Shown: positions 1 through 10,854 of the stretch, in pieces
Layout: each line of letters opens with the position of its first letter
Numbering within the stretch: position 1 is the stretch's first letter
Made by a program: the position numbers and the translations under genes
Source: Melampsora larici-populina 98AG31
Taxonomy: Eukaryota; Basidiomycota; Pucciniomycetes; Pucciniales; Melampsoraceae
Direction: 5' to 3'
Assembly (NCBI RefSeq): GCF_000204055.1
Contig: NW_006768771.1
Span: forward strand, 108,145 to 172,144
DNA: 64,000 bases
Notes under the pieces: model-generated
What the model was told of the DNA's origin: nothing
What the model saw: only the letters and a program-made list of their open reading frames with translations
Database searches by the model: none

Positions 1-985
1 AATTTACAACTCATGGCTCATTTCTCAAGAGACAAGTACGTATGTAATTACATATAGTTACATATGAAATTACATATGTACATACATGTAGATGTAACCT
101 TTTGGTTATATTATGTAAGATTGCCTTTCACAAGTGCGTATCACAGGAGTAACACAAGAGTTACACCCGTGCGTAATCAGATAATAATTAAATAATTAAA
201 ATTCATGATTACATACGTCAAATGAGTATGTAATCAAACCACAAGTTGTACATAAAGGATTCTCAGGGTTTTGAGTATATAAAGAGCTCTCTGACCCGCC
301 AGGAAAATCCATTATCATCATTACATATCATCAAATTATCAGTAAACATCATCAATCAGATAAATAAGAGTCCTTGTCCTCTTTCATTAGACATTGTATA
401 TTTCTCTAATTGATCATTGCTTTTGTTATTTGTAGAAGTTCTTTTGAAGACTTCTTCCAGGAGGTGATCCTTGCAGTACTGCTCAAGTTATTAAGGGAAT
501 TCAATAACTTGAGAAACTCTAAATTCACGGGAGTTCCTCTGTGTTCAGAGTTTAAAGAACTTTAAATATCACTAGGTGATATTTCCCTTGATTAGCAAAC
601 TCTAGAGTAGAGTGTTGTTAGCCTGGGCACGAAACTAGACTGTAGTTTCTACTTCACATCCTGCTAGAAGACTTCTTGTCTTGCATTAATTCCCGGATTT
701 GTATCCAAACCCTCTGTTAAGAGGTCATCTAACTGAAGTCAGTGCGGATTTGATCCCACTGCTTCTTTTATAACATTATTTAAAACTTTAAATAAGTTTC
801 CCACGCTAATAATAAACTCAGTTTATTATTCTCATCCTTTTCTTTAGTGACTTACTAGCCTGAAAGACGCTAGTAGCTCACATGGCTCATGGCGTCGAAA
901 AGTGCACACATTACAGCTGATCCTCCAATCTTTCGACCTATGACGTCAAGCTAAGAACCTCAAAGTCAATATCATTAAGAAATAA
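1..985 (+). mobile_element. LTR-like retroelement end, left edge outside window
   Basis: No protein is readable here. The stretch has a TATA box at 276-284 and a T-rich leader-like region, and ends near 890 with a short ACTAGCC...CTAGTAG inverted motif. Parts of it (CATCTAACTGAAGTC near 727 and the ACTAGCC motif near 853) recur in diverged form at about 7090-7255. It sits where the next exon of the neighbouring hAT gene is expected, so an LTR element probably inserted into or deleted the 3' part of that gene. Class (Copia or Gypsy) cannot be decided; LTR ends and primer-binding site are not certain. Confidence 0.4.
276..284 (+). promoter_or_regulatory. TATA box in LTR-like sequence
   Basis: TATATAAAG lies upstream of a long untranslated, T-rich stretch, as expected for the promoter in an LTR. 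No transcript start can be shown. Confidence 0.4.
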
Positions 986-1027
986 GATGACAAAAATGGA
1001 TCAAATGATGAAAGGAAAAAGACAAAC

Positions 1028-3067
1028 CTTTGTAATCAGATTGTGCACCGCATTGGCATTATTCCGACCACTTGCGTGTGCGTCCACATCTTCATGTTCC
1101 ACAGCAGCCTCAGCATGTGGACCATCCACAACATCATACCAATTCGGAGTATCTTTGGCTTCAGAAGGCTTGAGATCTGTGTCGTCAACCTCGGGGTCGA
1201 GGTCACCTTCTTCATCGGATTTTTCGGATTTGGCGGCCTTGTCCTCCTCAGGTATGGATTGTAAGGTTGTTGTTGGTATCGGAAAGTCGCCTAACATCGT
1301 GGATTTGACCAGCGGTGGTGGTGGAGCTTTGATTCCAAGGCCTTGAAGGCCGGCGTTCACCATTAGTGCCAGCTTGTGACAAATGCAACGGACTCGGTGA
1401 TTTTCATGATTCCACTTGAATGATTGTATATGATCAGCACTATACTTAGACAATCGCACTTGCATCACTTCGGCTAATGTATTGTTGTTGCTGCCAGAAT
1501 CGTGGGTCTGTGCCAACATGTGGATAAGGGGAGGGATCTCAGCTTTCTTTTGCCAATTGATAATTTCGAATCAAAGGAAAGAAAAACTTATCTTAGTATG
1601 AATTCCATGTTTTGTTAAGAGGTTGATCAATGGCTCTGCGAGCCAATCGCCTTTGTGGTGCCAGGCTATGAGCTTGAGGCACAAGTGGCGTGTAACAAAC
1701 CTCCAATCCTTTGTTACAAACGTCACACTTGCCCCAAGAAACCCATACCGGTTCCCCTTGGTGGTCCACACGTCGTGGATAAGACCAAATTTGCTGGTTA
1801 GAGACTGAATAAACAATTAAAAAGATGAACATTGTCATTATTTGTCAAAATAGATTTGAAATGTAATAAATAAGAAGTCATTACTCACCTTCAGCTCGCC
1901 AAAGACTACTGCCCTCATTTCCATGTAGGCCTCGTGAGCGAATTTGGCAACCCACCCCCTGCCCAATAAATGGGCGTTGGGGTTAGCATAACGGAATGAT
2001 GCTCGAAGAAGAAGGTCCTCAACTCGGCGCCACGGTTGAGCCGTTCGGATTACCCACATACCCACCATTTGATTAAGAATTTTGTTGTCAAACTTTGGAA
2101 CCACATGGGCAAACGCAGTAATCGCAGTTTGGCCTTGTGAATTGTTGGTGGCCTCGTTGCGACGTTCGTATACCGTGAGTGGAAGGATACATCCGGCTTC
2201 GATCGCCGCATCTCGTTGCTTGCATCCAGCCTTGCCGGTCTTCGAGGGCTGCTTGGAACCATCTCGATGGGCCCATAGACCCGAAGTTCCACCTGCACTG
2301 CGCACTTCGATTTTGCAGTGCTTGCAGGGATATGTGCCTAACACGCCAGGCGCCTAAGATCAGAAGTGAGAGTGAAAACAGTCAGATATAATAAGCAAAT
2401 GAAATGAAATAATATTAAACTTTAAGACGAGAAATAACAGTCAAGACGAAAACGATAAATAATATCAAAGTGGAAAAGAATGGCTTACATCCTTGGGGCC
2501 TTGCTTGGCGGGTTCGAAGTAATTCTTGATCGGATCAAAGTGGTCATCGTCCTCGTCGTCATCTTTGATCACCATAGGCCTAACCTTGCTGTTCTCCTTG
2601 TCGGAGTCTTGCACTAGGTCGATCTTAAGCTTAACACCTCCTTGAGTTCCACCGGAAGCAACCAAGCTGGGTTGTTTAACTTTGGCACGGGTAAATTTAG
2701 GGCGGTTTGATTGTCTGTCTCTTGATTTCGATGAGGAAGAACTTTTACGAGATGACTTCTTTGATGTCTGAGGGCTTGATTGAACCGAAGATTCTCGATC
2801 TCGGCGAGATGATTTGTGTGGAGGGCTGGATTGAACATAAGGGTCGTTGTCTTCGTCAATTGAGAGGCTTTGATTGACCCTTTTGCGTTTGTGACTAAGG
2901 GTAAGACTAGACTTCTTGAACGAAACGTCAGAATCCGATTCTTCTTCTTCACGGCCTTTGTACGATCGGCGAGAGTCACTGGGTAAAGAGATCATGTTGT
3001 GCTGTTTTCTAGCGGGAGATGGTCGACTACTGCGCCGGCTTGGATGATGAACAGAAGATGAAGACAT
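1028..3067 (-). pseudogene. hAT-type transposase with BED finger, 3'-truncated
   Basis: Four exons join in frame: 3067-2489, 2353-1889, 1804-1588 and 1542-1028. The start is the ATG at 3067, not the upstream TTG. The N-terminus is Ser/Lys/Arg-rich and acidic. Exon 2 has a BED-like finger (CKHC, then a His near WAHRDG) and LNQMVGMWVIRTAQPW, the usual hAT segment. Exon 3 has GLIHDVWTTKGNRYGF and AWHHKGDWLAEPL; exon 4 begins with a DSGSNN motif (hAT DNASNN position) and CICHKLALMVNAGL. A good donor at 1027/1026 implies another exon, but nothing recognisable follows: the C-terminal DDE end and the dimerisation domain are missing and LTR-like sequence takes their place. What remains has no internal stop, so truncation looks recent. 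A relative lies at 30.0-31.4 kb. Confidence 0.75.
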
Positions 3068-3518
3068 GTTCGGTTTAGACAAAGACCTTGTTGGAAGAGG
3101 ATGGTGGAAAGAAAGTTAGATAAAATTAAAATTGTGATATTAATGGAGAGGAATTGAAGATAGTATTAGAAGGAATGGAGAAGAGTGTGTCGAGACAAAC
3201 AATGATGAGTGGCGTCTACTCTTACTAACTGACCTGTGATATCGTCGCAAGGGCCTGCTCATATAGCAGTTCCCCCCACCTATTGAAACACTAACGAAAA
3301 TTGGCACGGGCATCATCCTTTCGAACCTGTAGATTGAAGCCTGGGGTCAGTGAAGGAATCAACGCAAGGGGGATAGTTGGTCACGAGACTTACGATTATC
3401 ACCGGATTCGTCCAGTCTTCCAAAGTAGAGCCTAGAGGTGTTTGAGATTCTGATTGAGTATGTGGTCTAGATACATACCCCCTTGCTCATCCGGTCGGAG
3501 TATCTCTGTATCCTAAGG
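3068..3518. other. 5' flank of hAT gene, no gene seen
   Basis: Probably the promoter and terminal region of the hAT element. Reading frames are short. I could not identify a convincing terminal inverted repeat. Confidence 0.4.
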
Positions 3519-3756
3519 AATACAGGTACGGCACGGAACCGTACCCCCTGAGTTGGGTACCGGTACTGGGTAGTACCGGTACTTTGCCTGGAATTCCGGT
3601 ACCATACCTGGTACCGTACCTTGAGAAAAAAAACGAATCTCAGGCCCTCCAGTACTGTAGCCGGCTGGTGGTACGGTACTGCCAGGTACGGCACTGGCCA
3701 GGACAGTGACAATACTAGACGGTACCGGTACCAGTAGCGTCACTGTTGCTGCGTTG
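3519..3756. mobile_element. GTAC-rich MITE, right end only
   Basis: Dense GGTACC/GGTACCGGTAC motifs end with a right terminus, ...CTGTTGCTGCGTTG at 3743-3756, which is a diverged copy of the right end of the complete element at 8208-8905 (...CTGTGGCTGCGTTG). No matching left CAACGCAGC end is found, so this copy appears to be left-truncated or strongly diverged. The left limit is approximate. Confidence 0.5.
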
Positions 3757-4826
3757 CCAACATAGATGCCTCGGGTTGCGGAATCCAAGGCATCATCAGA
3801 GGTAAATCCTTGGACAGATCCTGTCCGAGGTTTTTGTCTGAGGTAATCTTCTGCGCTGAGAATTGCCTTGGATCAAAACCTCAGACAGAAGCTGTCCGAG
3901 GTTTGGAATCTGATGATACATTGGATTGAAAAATCCAAGGTAATTATGTTGGCAGTGAATGTATGTACTGCATTGTAATGTATGTAATTTAATGTATGTA
4001 TTGTGATTCTGGTCAATCCTTGGCACTACACACTGTGAACATCTTTCAACTTCCCCAAGTTGAGAGAGGAAAATGATCAATTGTACAGTTTGTCATACAA
4101 GGATCTAATACTGCACACCTGAGCCATATCACACACACTACATATGTGCAGCAAGCTAAGTAAATAGTTGTCTATCATGTACGTACAAGTCTGCTAAGTT
4201 TTTTGGCCATCAGGATAAATAAATCACATTTTATACCACATGTAACTTTCTTGACTTTGCAAAAATTGTCCCAAAAATTCACTACGTATGATTATGTAGC
4301 TGCTCAGGCATTATTGTTGAAGCTATTTCTTAGTAACAGAAAGGGTGTTACATGCAGTTGAGTTGACGAGATTACACCAAAACATTGAGTAAGTGTATGC
4401 AGTCAATCTTTTGAATGATTTTGTCAATCTGAAAAAAGCTACAGCATGTATTATATATGAATAACTTGTACTGATGAGCAGATAACTGAGCAGAACTGTA
4501 TGTACATGATAACCACCTATTCACTGAGCCTGCTACACATATGTAGTGTGGGTATTATGGCTCAGGTATGGAGTGATAGATCATTTTATAACAAATCATA
4601 ATCCCAATAATTTTTTCCCACCCACTTGGAAAAGTTGAAGTTTACAGTTACATGAGCTATCTGTGATGTGTGATGAATGAGAAATCAAGTAGTGAAAATT
4701 GATAAAGTAAGTTTTTTGGGTTGTAAATGCTGTTACATGTGTGTATGTAAGTGCAAAGTTAAAATTTTTGCCATTCTTTTTGATTCCTTACAACATTCGC
4801 ACAAATACCCTGTTACTATTGACTTA
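3757..4826. other. Repeat-rich intergenic stretch
   Basis: The segment 3780-3960 holds inverted and direct copies of TGTCCGAGGTTT and CATCATCAGA/TCTGATGAT, forming an imperfect hairpin of probable MITE origin. The rest is AT-rich with no coding signal. Confidence 0.4.
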
Positions 4827-4870
4827 GAGCATCCGCACTCATGCGGTAAATTGGGTGCGGTAAGGTTAAA
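4827..4870 (+). repeat. Solitary Harbinger-type MITE left end
   Basis: GAGCATCCGCAC preceded by TTA (4824-4826) matches the terminal motif of the complete MITEs at 32.8, 33.7 and 51.3 kb. No matching GATGCTC right end is seen in the next 1 kb, so the other end was lost or has diverged. Confidence 0.4.
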
Positions 4871-6229
4871 TTTAAAGCAACCACGGGATCTTTTCCACAC
4901 TGGTGAGCAATTAGCCCCATGGTAGTTAATTTTTCATCAATTTGTGTTGGCAAATTGGTAAATTTACCGATTGGCTAACACATGCAGTATCACACATCAC
5001 AACTTGTTCACAGCAACTTCAAATCCAAAAACTCGACTCAACCCAACCTCCAATACCAAAGTCAACGACAAACATTGTCTTTTCACCTGTCAGACCCAGT
5101 CACATGAATTGAATCAAGACCAATTAACACCGCTTGATGTTTTTACAATCATTGGTTTTTTGTTTTTTTGTTTTAAAATAGGTCTTTTGAAAATCTTCAA
5201 CTTGACTTCAAACCAATCAAATCAATATGAAGAATTTCAGAATTCACATATGTATAGAGATAGATGAGAAAATTAAATTCTATGCACATTATGAGATGAA
5301 ACATTCTGTGTTGATTGAGCCCTTACTTGTCCTGATCTGACAAAATTTGACATACAGTTGTCACTCACTATAAGCACACACTGAGTATGCATATCACATT
5401 ATAAGCATGGTTTTTTGGCCAAAAAAAAACAAGCAGGGCTTAATTTATGTTAATAAGTATATAAGCTAAAATATGTCCCTGAGCAAAAAAATGCTCACAA
5501 TGAGTGCAGATTTAGCTATATGTAAGCATATTTTGGGGTTGAACCGGGTGATATGCTTATAGAGGATTTGTTTTCCTGGGCAAGTTGAACTTTCAAGAAG
5601 GTTTGAGCAAACCTCCTGCTCACTCTGCAAGTTCCTGCTTTATTGATCACAGTATATCAACTTTAAAACACTTTATCCTCACTTTTTTAACCATCTTTGA
5701 CAATATCAAACAAGTGATCTCAATTTCTTTTTGAGAAAAACATGCATACAGGTTATTTTAAATGCAAGCTATGCCTTTATGCTTATTTCACATTGATGTG
5801 TAGCAAAGGTTGAACAATTTTTAGATTAAAATTATACTTGTAGGGTGCAATGACTGTATGTAATGAGCTGAAAACCTCCATTTTAATGATTTTCACCCCT
5901 TTTCATGCCTATCACTAATTTATCTTGTTCATAAGATCATTGTAGACCATGCCTTTCCTAAGCGTAACTCTCAAAATCACTCTAAAACTCTTGGAAACCA
6001 TTAAATCCCTCAAATCAATCATTACATATGAATTAATCCTGTATTACCCTTGTTTGCCATCTTTGAATTTCCCTCTTGCTAGAATAACTTCAATCCTTTC
6101 TTATCAATCCCCATGATTAAAGTTGTTGCTGACTAGTATGATCACTCTTCTTCAAAATATACCATTCTTGAACCCTCAAACCAAAAATTATTACTCTAAA
6201 ACCCATTTTCCAACTTGATGTACCTATAT
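4871..6229. other. AT-rich intergenic DNA, nothing recognised
   Basis: No supported gene. The short open frames lack motifs, introns or family resemblance. Repeated CACTCACTATAAGCA/ATAAGCAT-like words near 5360-5420 suggest an old repeat. Confidence 0.3.
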
Positions 6230-6449
6230 TAGGGGGTTTCAAGTCAATAAATTTACGGTATTTTACAGTCCAACAAGTTGTCCAATGTTGCAAAATATAC
6301 CGTAAATTTAAAATAATTGGGACACCTTTTTAGGTGTCCCAAATGGTGTTGACCGTATATTTGCAGAAAAAAAAACCCACCATAAAATTTAAAAAACTTG
6401 TCCGTTTTTTAAAAAGTTTCACGAAAAATTTCTGACTTGAAACCCCCTA
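6230..6449. mobile_element. Foldback MITE 1 (220 bp)
   Basis: Perfect 17-bp terminal inverted repeats: TAGGGGGTTTCAAGTCA at 6230-6246 and its reverse complement at 6433-6449. The inside contains a smaller palindrome, GGGACACCTTTTTAGGTGTCCC, near 6329. No coding capacity. TA at the ends suggests a TA-target (Tc1/mariner/pogo-type) element. Confidence 0.7.
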
Positions 6450-6450
6450 T

Positions 6451-6605
6451 TAGTGGTACACAAAATTGAAAACCACATGAAAAACCCGCCTGAAAAACCT
6501 GCATGAAAATACATGGACTTTTTGATTTTCCCTGCAAAAGCCAAAAAATTCATGTGGTTGTTTCATATGGTTTTCTCATGCGGTTTTCAATTTTGTGTAC
6601 CACTA
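6451..6605. mobile_element. Foldback MITE 2 (155 bp)
   Basis: Terminal inverted repeats of 24 bp starting TAGTGGTACACAAAATTG at 6451 with the reverse complement ending at 6605. The arms continue imperfectly inward, so the whole element can fold. It directly abuts MITE 1 with one base between. Confidence 0.7.
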
Positions 6606-7711
6606 TTTTTGACTTTTTTTATATTTATTTATTTTTCTTCTTGCTGATTATTATCTAATGAATACAATTGGATAAATTTGATGTAAATAAATGAAGATTA
6701 TGTAAGTTTGATTGATAATGAAACTAAAATACTATAAAAAGAATATAAAAAACACAACTTTTGCACTAAAACTCTCAAATTGACTGATGAGATAATAAAT
6801 TTTTAATATTTCTTGATTACTCCTATAAATTGATCACCTCAACGTTTTGCAGCACAAAACAGCTGCAAATAAATGTTTTTCAGAGTGTTGTGTTGGTGGC
6901 CCAGGGTTGGTCAGAGTGTAAAGTTGCTGGTGTTATAACAGACTTGAATACCACCTTCTTTGACCTTTATTTGAAGAAGAAGAGGACCAAATGAGAGTCA
7001 AAAACTGCATACCAGTTACTCCTTTGTTTAATTATTGTAAAGAAAAATAATCAACCCAAAATCCTTAAGTAAGATCCTTTGTTCAAATGTGATCTAACTG
7101 GAGTCTTTACTTGTTTATTCCAAGTAAAGCTCTTATGTTCAAGTCTCTACAATATACCTGTTCATACTCGTGAATATTGAACTGAAGGACCTTGATAGAA
7201 GTGATTAGATCTTCTAGAAGCTTCTTATTGACTCTACTAGCCTAACAGACACTAGTAGGCCCACAAGATTATTCATGCAGAGGGATGACTCACTCATTCT
7301 TTTCAACACAACAAGAAACAGGAAAGATTGGGAAAGAAAATAGATAACTCAAAAGTTCCCCCATCACACCTTGATTCAATTGACCAGTTGACCCCTTTGT
7401 TCATCTAATAGTGACTTCAACAAAAACTTCATCATTCTTACCTGATACATAAATACAACCTTCACTATATACATGTACCTCTTTAACTACCACAGAAGGG
7501 AAAATGATCTTTGACTATCAACAAGTTAATCTCTCATAACTTTACAATTGTATGTATCAGGAAGAGTCAAAGTTGATCCCCTTCAATTTCTGATGTATCT
7601 CTGATGTTCATTTGAATCTCATCTCCTAAAAAATGACTCTAAACTAAGTTCATCATCTTTGCAAAAAACAAATTTATGTACCCTCACATTGAGAAAAAAT
7701 CACAACACAAG
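6606..7711. other. Intergenic; LTR-like tail at 7080-7262
   Basis: AT-rich DNA without supported genes. From about 7080 to 7262 it resembles the end of the LTR-like sequence at 660-900 (GATCTAACTGGAGTC, then CTACTAGCCTAACAGACACTAGTAG), suggesting a solo or truncated LTR of a related element. Confidence 0.35.
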
Positions 7712-7713
7712 TA

Positions 7714-9030
7714 CAGTCAAACCCTTCTAAAGCCTTACCCATGTAAAGCTATAACCCGCCTGTAGCCATGGTTTTTGGCTTCTCCCAAGTTGGGCGGGGC
7801 CGAAAATTGAGAAAATGCCATAGTTCCGCCTAACGCAGTAACCCATACCCATATTTTAAAAAAACTCATCATTTCAGTGCAAAGCCATAGAAAAAAGGGT
7901 TGTTGCGGTGGCAGGAAGGCAGAGAATCTTTGCCTATCTTTGCACATCTTCGCTCCTAGGTGATACTATTCGATACCTACGATGGCAGATTGAGACGGCT
8001 CACCACCACCGGAGCACTATGGCATAGAGCCCATAGTGTTCAATCCAGCCAATCCACCTTACATCACCTGAATTGGTAATCGTATCTACATATGTTGCTA
8101 ATCTTCCTGCTTGCCCTTGAGATTTCCAAACAACATCACTGCGGACGAGTATCTCCTGGACCGGCTTGAAGCCACTTTAAAAAACCCTCTACAGCCATGG
8201 TTTCTATCAACGCAGCCACAGTTACTGTACCAGTACCAGTAAAGTACAGTATAGTACCTGATTTTCCCGGTACAGTACCTGCCAGTATTGTACCTAGATG
8301 GGCACTACTGTACTGGAGGGCAAATATTTTTGAAATTTTAGTATAGGTACTGTACCAAGTACAGTACCGCCACGGAAGGTACGATACCGGTACCGGCCCT
8401 GCCAGTACCTAAAATATAGGTACTATACTGGTACAGTAGTCAACAGTACCTGTATTTTTGATTTTCTTGATCAATCCCCTTTCCTCCCAGCACTATAGTA
8501 GTATTTTTGTTTTCAGTTTCACTCTCTACTGATATTTATTACCTAATCCATGATTTATATATAAATAAGCAACTTAGTTATCATTTCTTAAGCCTTTCAA
8601 TACACCCAATGTCCCAGGTACCAACTCAAGGTACGGTGAGATACTGGGCAGTACCTGCCATAGGTACGTTAAAGTACAGTACCTATCTGCAAACCTGAGA
8701 TACCAGTATAGTACAGTACCTAGCAGAACACAAAGTTCCTTTACTGCTGGGCATTTTTTACGGTAACTAGATTGTAGGTACTGTACGGAGTACTGTACCT
8801 GGTGCAAGGTACTGTACCAAGTACCTTCATTTGTAGTATCCAAAAAGCCAGGTACTGTACTAGTATTGACAATACTTTACCAGTACAGTAACTGTGGCTG
8901 CGTTGTTTCTATGTCTTTAGAGGGTTTTATATGCATGGCTACAGAGGGTTTCCCCAACAAAGACATAACCCCTCCATAGCCATACATTTTCCTTTCCGCC
9001 GAGGGGTATGTATTTAGAGGGGTTTGACTG
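7714..9030. mobile_element. Pogo-type MITE, TA target duplication
   Basis: Ends are CAGTCAAACCCTTCTAAA (7714) and the reverse complement of CAGTCAAACCCCTCTAAA (to 9030), flanked on both sides by TA (7712-7713, 9031-9032). This is typical of Tc1/mariner-pogo-like non-autonomous elements. It is 1317 bp as found, but about 705 bp are a nested MITE and its target duplication, leaving about 612 bp of original element. No transposase domain is readable. Confidence 0.75.
8208..8905. mobile_element. GTAC-rich MITE with 7-bp target duplication, nested
   Basis: A 698-bp element with perfect 23-bp terminal inverted repeats beginning CAACGCAGCCACAG (8208-8230 and 8883-8905). The 7-bp sequence TTTCTAT occurs immediately on each side (8201-8207 and 8906-8912), which is a clean target duplication. 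The interior is very rich in GTAC, AGTACCTG and GGTACTGTACC motifs. It interrupts the pogo-type element at 7714-9030 and is therefore younger. The superfamily is not known to me; 7-bp duplications do not match the 8-bp rule of hAT. Confidence 0.8.
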
Positions 9031-9110
9031 TATAAAGGTGAAAACCTCTGAAAAGGGAGGCTCTAACATCTAAAATATAAATATGTGCAACAGACTCGCA
9101 TAAGTACCGT

Positions 9111-10343
9111 CAACGCTCGGATCTCACCGTAACACGACGGATTACGGCGGTTCCGTCACTACGTTGTGGTAGACCGTTTTCAAATAGCCCGTACCGTAGC
9201 GTTATCAGATGGTGACCGTAGTCACAATCCCACTAAGGTACGGTAAGACCGCACCGTACCGCACCTCAACGACCTATCTGACCCTCATATTTTGGTCCAT
9301 CGCGGTGAAATTTGGTCAAGAAATTTTTCAAAGCCGTACGTGAGTCCCCAGATGTAGATACAAACGGTCCTTCTTGGCGGCGAGGGCTGGATTGTGTAGA
9401 ACGACGAGTCGAGTTGGGGACAGCGAGGGAGGTTGATACCACTGGTGAGTTAGGAGCACTATTAGTACCAGGACTATCCATTACACCATGTCCGTCCCCC
9501 ATGAGCACATCGATGTGCTCACACGGAGAGTTGTGTAATAAATTTGAACAGATCTTTATTCAATTTGTCTCTAGAAAATGCAAATCCTTTGTTAATAATA
9601 ATAGACAATAAAAAATGTACCGTTTGTCAATGGAACTATGCACAAAGGAGCCCATTTAACACTCTTGCTGTCTGAACCTCTTGACAAAGGCAATTGTATG
9701 CTTAGCTCTCAGACCTGTTTGTAGGTTATATCCACCCTCTACGGAAATTGATTGGTGTGAGCACGTCGACATGCTACCTCAAAACAGACATGGTGTTATA
9801 AAGGTGGTGATTAACAAAAAAAGGATCTATATCAGTACGAAGAACTTGAGAATATAGGAAGAAGGGAAGATGTGAAGATGGATGAAGATGTCGATAATGA
9901 AAAGAAATTATGAATCGAAAAGAGCAGAAACTGACCTTTTCGATTTGAAAGCTCGAATCGACCATCGGTTGCCAGTTGCGCTACGCAGGGGAAATAATGA
10001 CCAATTGGGACGTGAAGGCCCCTTGCGATCAAAAAAAAGAAGAACAGGCACCATGATGATCGAAAAAAAGAGGCACAGGTGTATGGAGCGCCTAGAAATC
10101 AAACCCAGCCGCGGATATTCAAAAGCCCGGTACATACCCGTAGTGGACCGTAGCGGCTACGGGTCGCGCTGCGGTGACCGTTGTCAAAGTGCGGCGTAAT
10201 TGTAGTGGGCACTGTAACCACAAACTCCATAGACAGAGGACGGTACGAGGGAACCGCGATGTCAAACAGGCAATTGCGGTGCGGTGCGGCCCGTACCGCA
10301 CCGTACCGTTTACCGTGATCACAGCGCTGAGATCCGAGCGTTG
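9111..10343. mobile_element. CAACG-ended 1.2-kb element, candidate relative of the GTAC-rich MITE
   Basis: Perfect 16-bp inverted ends (CAACGCTCGGATCTCA at 9111-9126, reverse complement at 10328-10343) are flanked by GTACCGT on both sides (9104-9110 and 10344-10350), again a 7-bp direct repeat. The sub-terminal parts are rich in GTACCGT/ACGGTAC. An 80-codon frame on the minus strand (9508-9266; Ser/Pro/Arg-rich with KNFLTKFHRDGPKYEGQ) might be a remnant of an element-coded protein. Because GTACCGT is also common inside the element, the duplication could be coincidental. Confidence 0.6.
9503..9520. repeat. Perfect 18-bp palindrome
   Basis: GAGCACATCGATGTGCTC is its own reverse complement. A related imperfect version (GAGCACGTCGACATGCT) lies at about 9759-9775. 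Both lie inside the CAACG-ended element, so they may be binding sites or hairpin seeds. Confidence 0.6.
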
Positions 10344-10466
10344 GTACCGTCTGATACTCTTCTGCTCCGGGCAACCCCACATTAGGTCGCTTTTGTTTCT
10401 TTTCAAGCTCAGTTTGTTAGTTTGTTTTGTGATTGTATTCTTACTTTTAAATCTCTGATTGTTTAA

Positions 10467-10635
10467 CAATATTACTTTTGGCTTTGTTAGTTATAATGAG
10501 CTGTGCTTATTGAAACAAAAACACATATGTTTCGTTGTCGCCTTGAGATTCCTTTTGGCTTTGTTAGCGATTTGCTGTGCTTCTTGAAACAAAACCACGT
10601 ACCTTTCCGTATTGCCTTGTGGACATTCTGCTTTT
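10467..10635 (+). repeat. Two-copy imperfect tandem repeat, about 84 bp
   Basis: A unit beginning CTTTTGGCTTTGTTAG and including GCTGTGCTT-TTGAAACAAAA-CAC is present twice (about 10469 and 10553). It may lie in the upstream region of a lost element. Confidence 0.5.
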
Positions 10636-10845
10636 GATCTTGTTTTTTTCGTTTCTTGAAATACTCTATGTTTTATGTGCTTTCTTTAAAAGGCGCTTTT
10701 GTTAAGCCTATTGGGAAGTCGTTTCCTTTGCTTTATTGGGATTCACTCCCTTGTTCGAGAGGCTTTCTATCTTCAATAGTCACCTTTTGAAAGCCTGCTT
10801 TCAAAAGTCCTGTTTAGCCCTTTGCTTACTTCTACTTTCCATCCC

Positions 10846-10854
10846 TATAAATAG
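10846..10854 (+). promoter_or_regulatory. TATA box without recognised gene
   Basis: TATAAATAG in a CCCTATAAATAGG context, followed by a pyrimidine-rich, CAATC-containing leader-like stretch. No supported coding region follows; it may be a promoter of a decayed LTR element. Confidence 0.3.
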
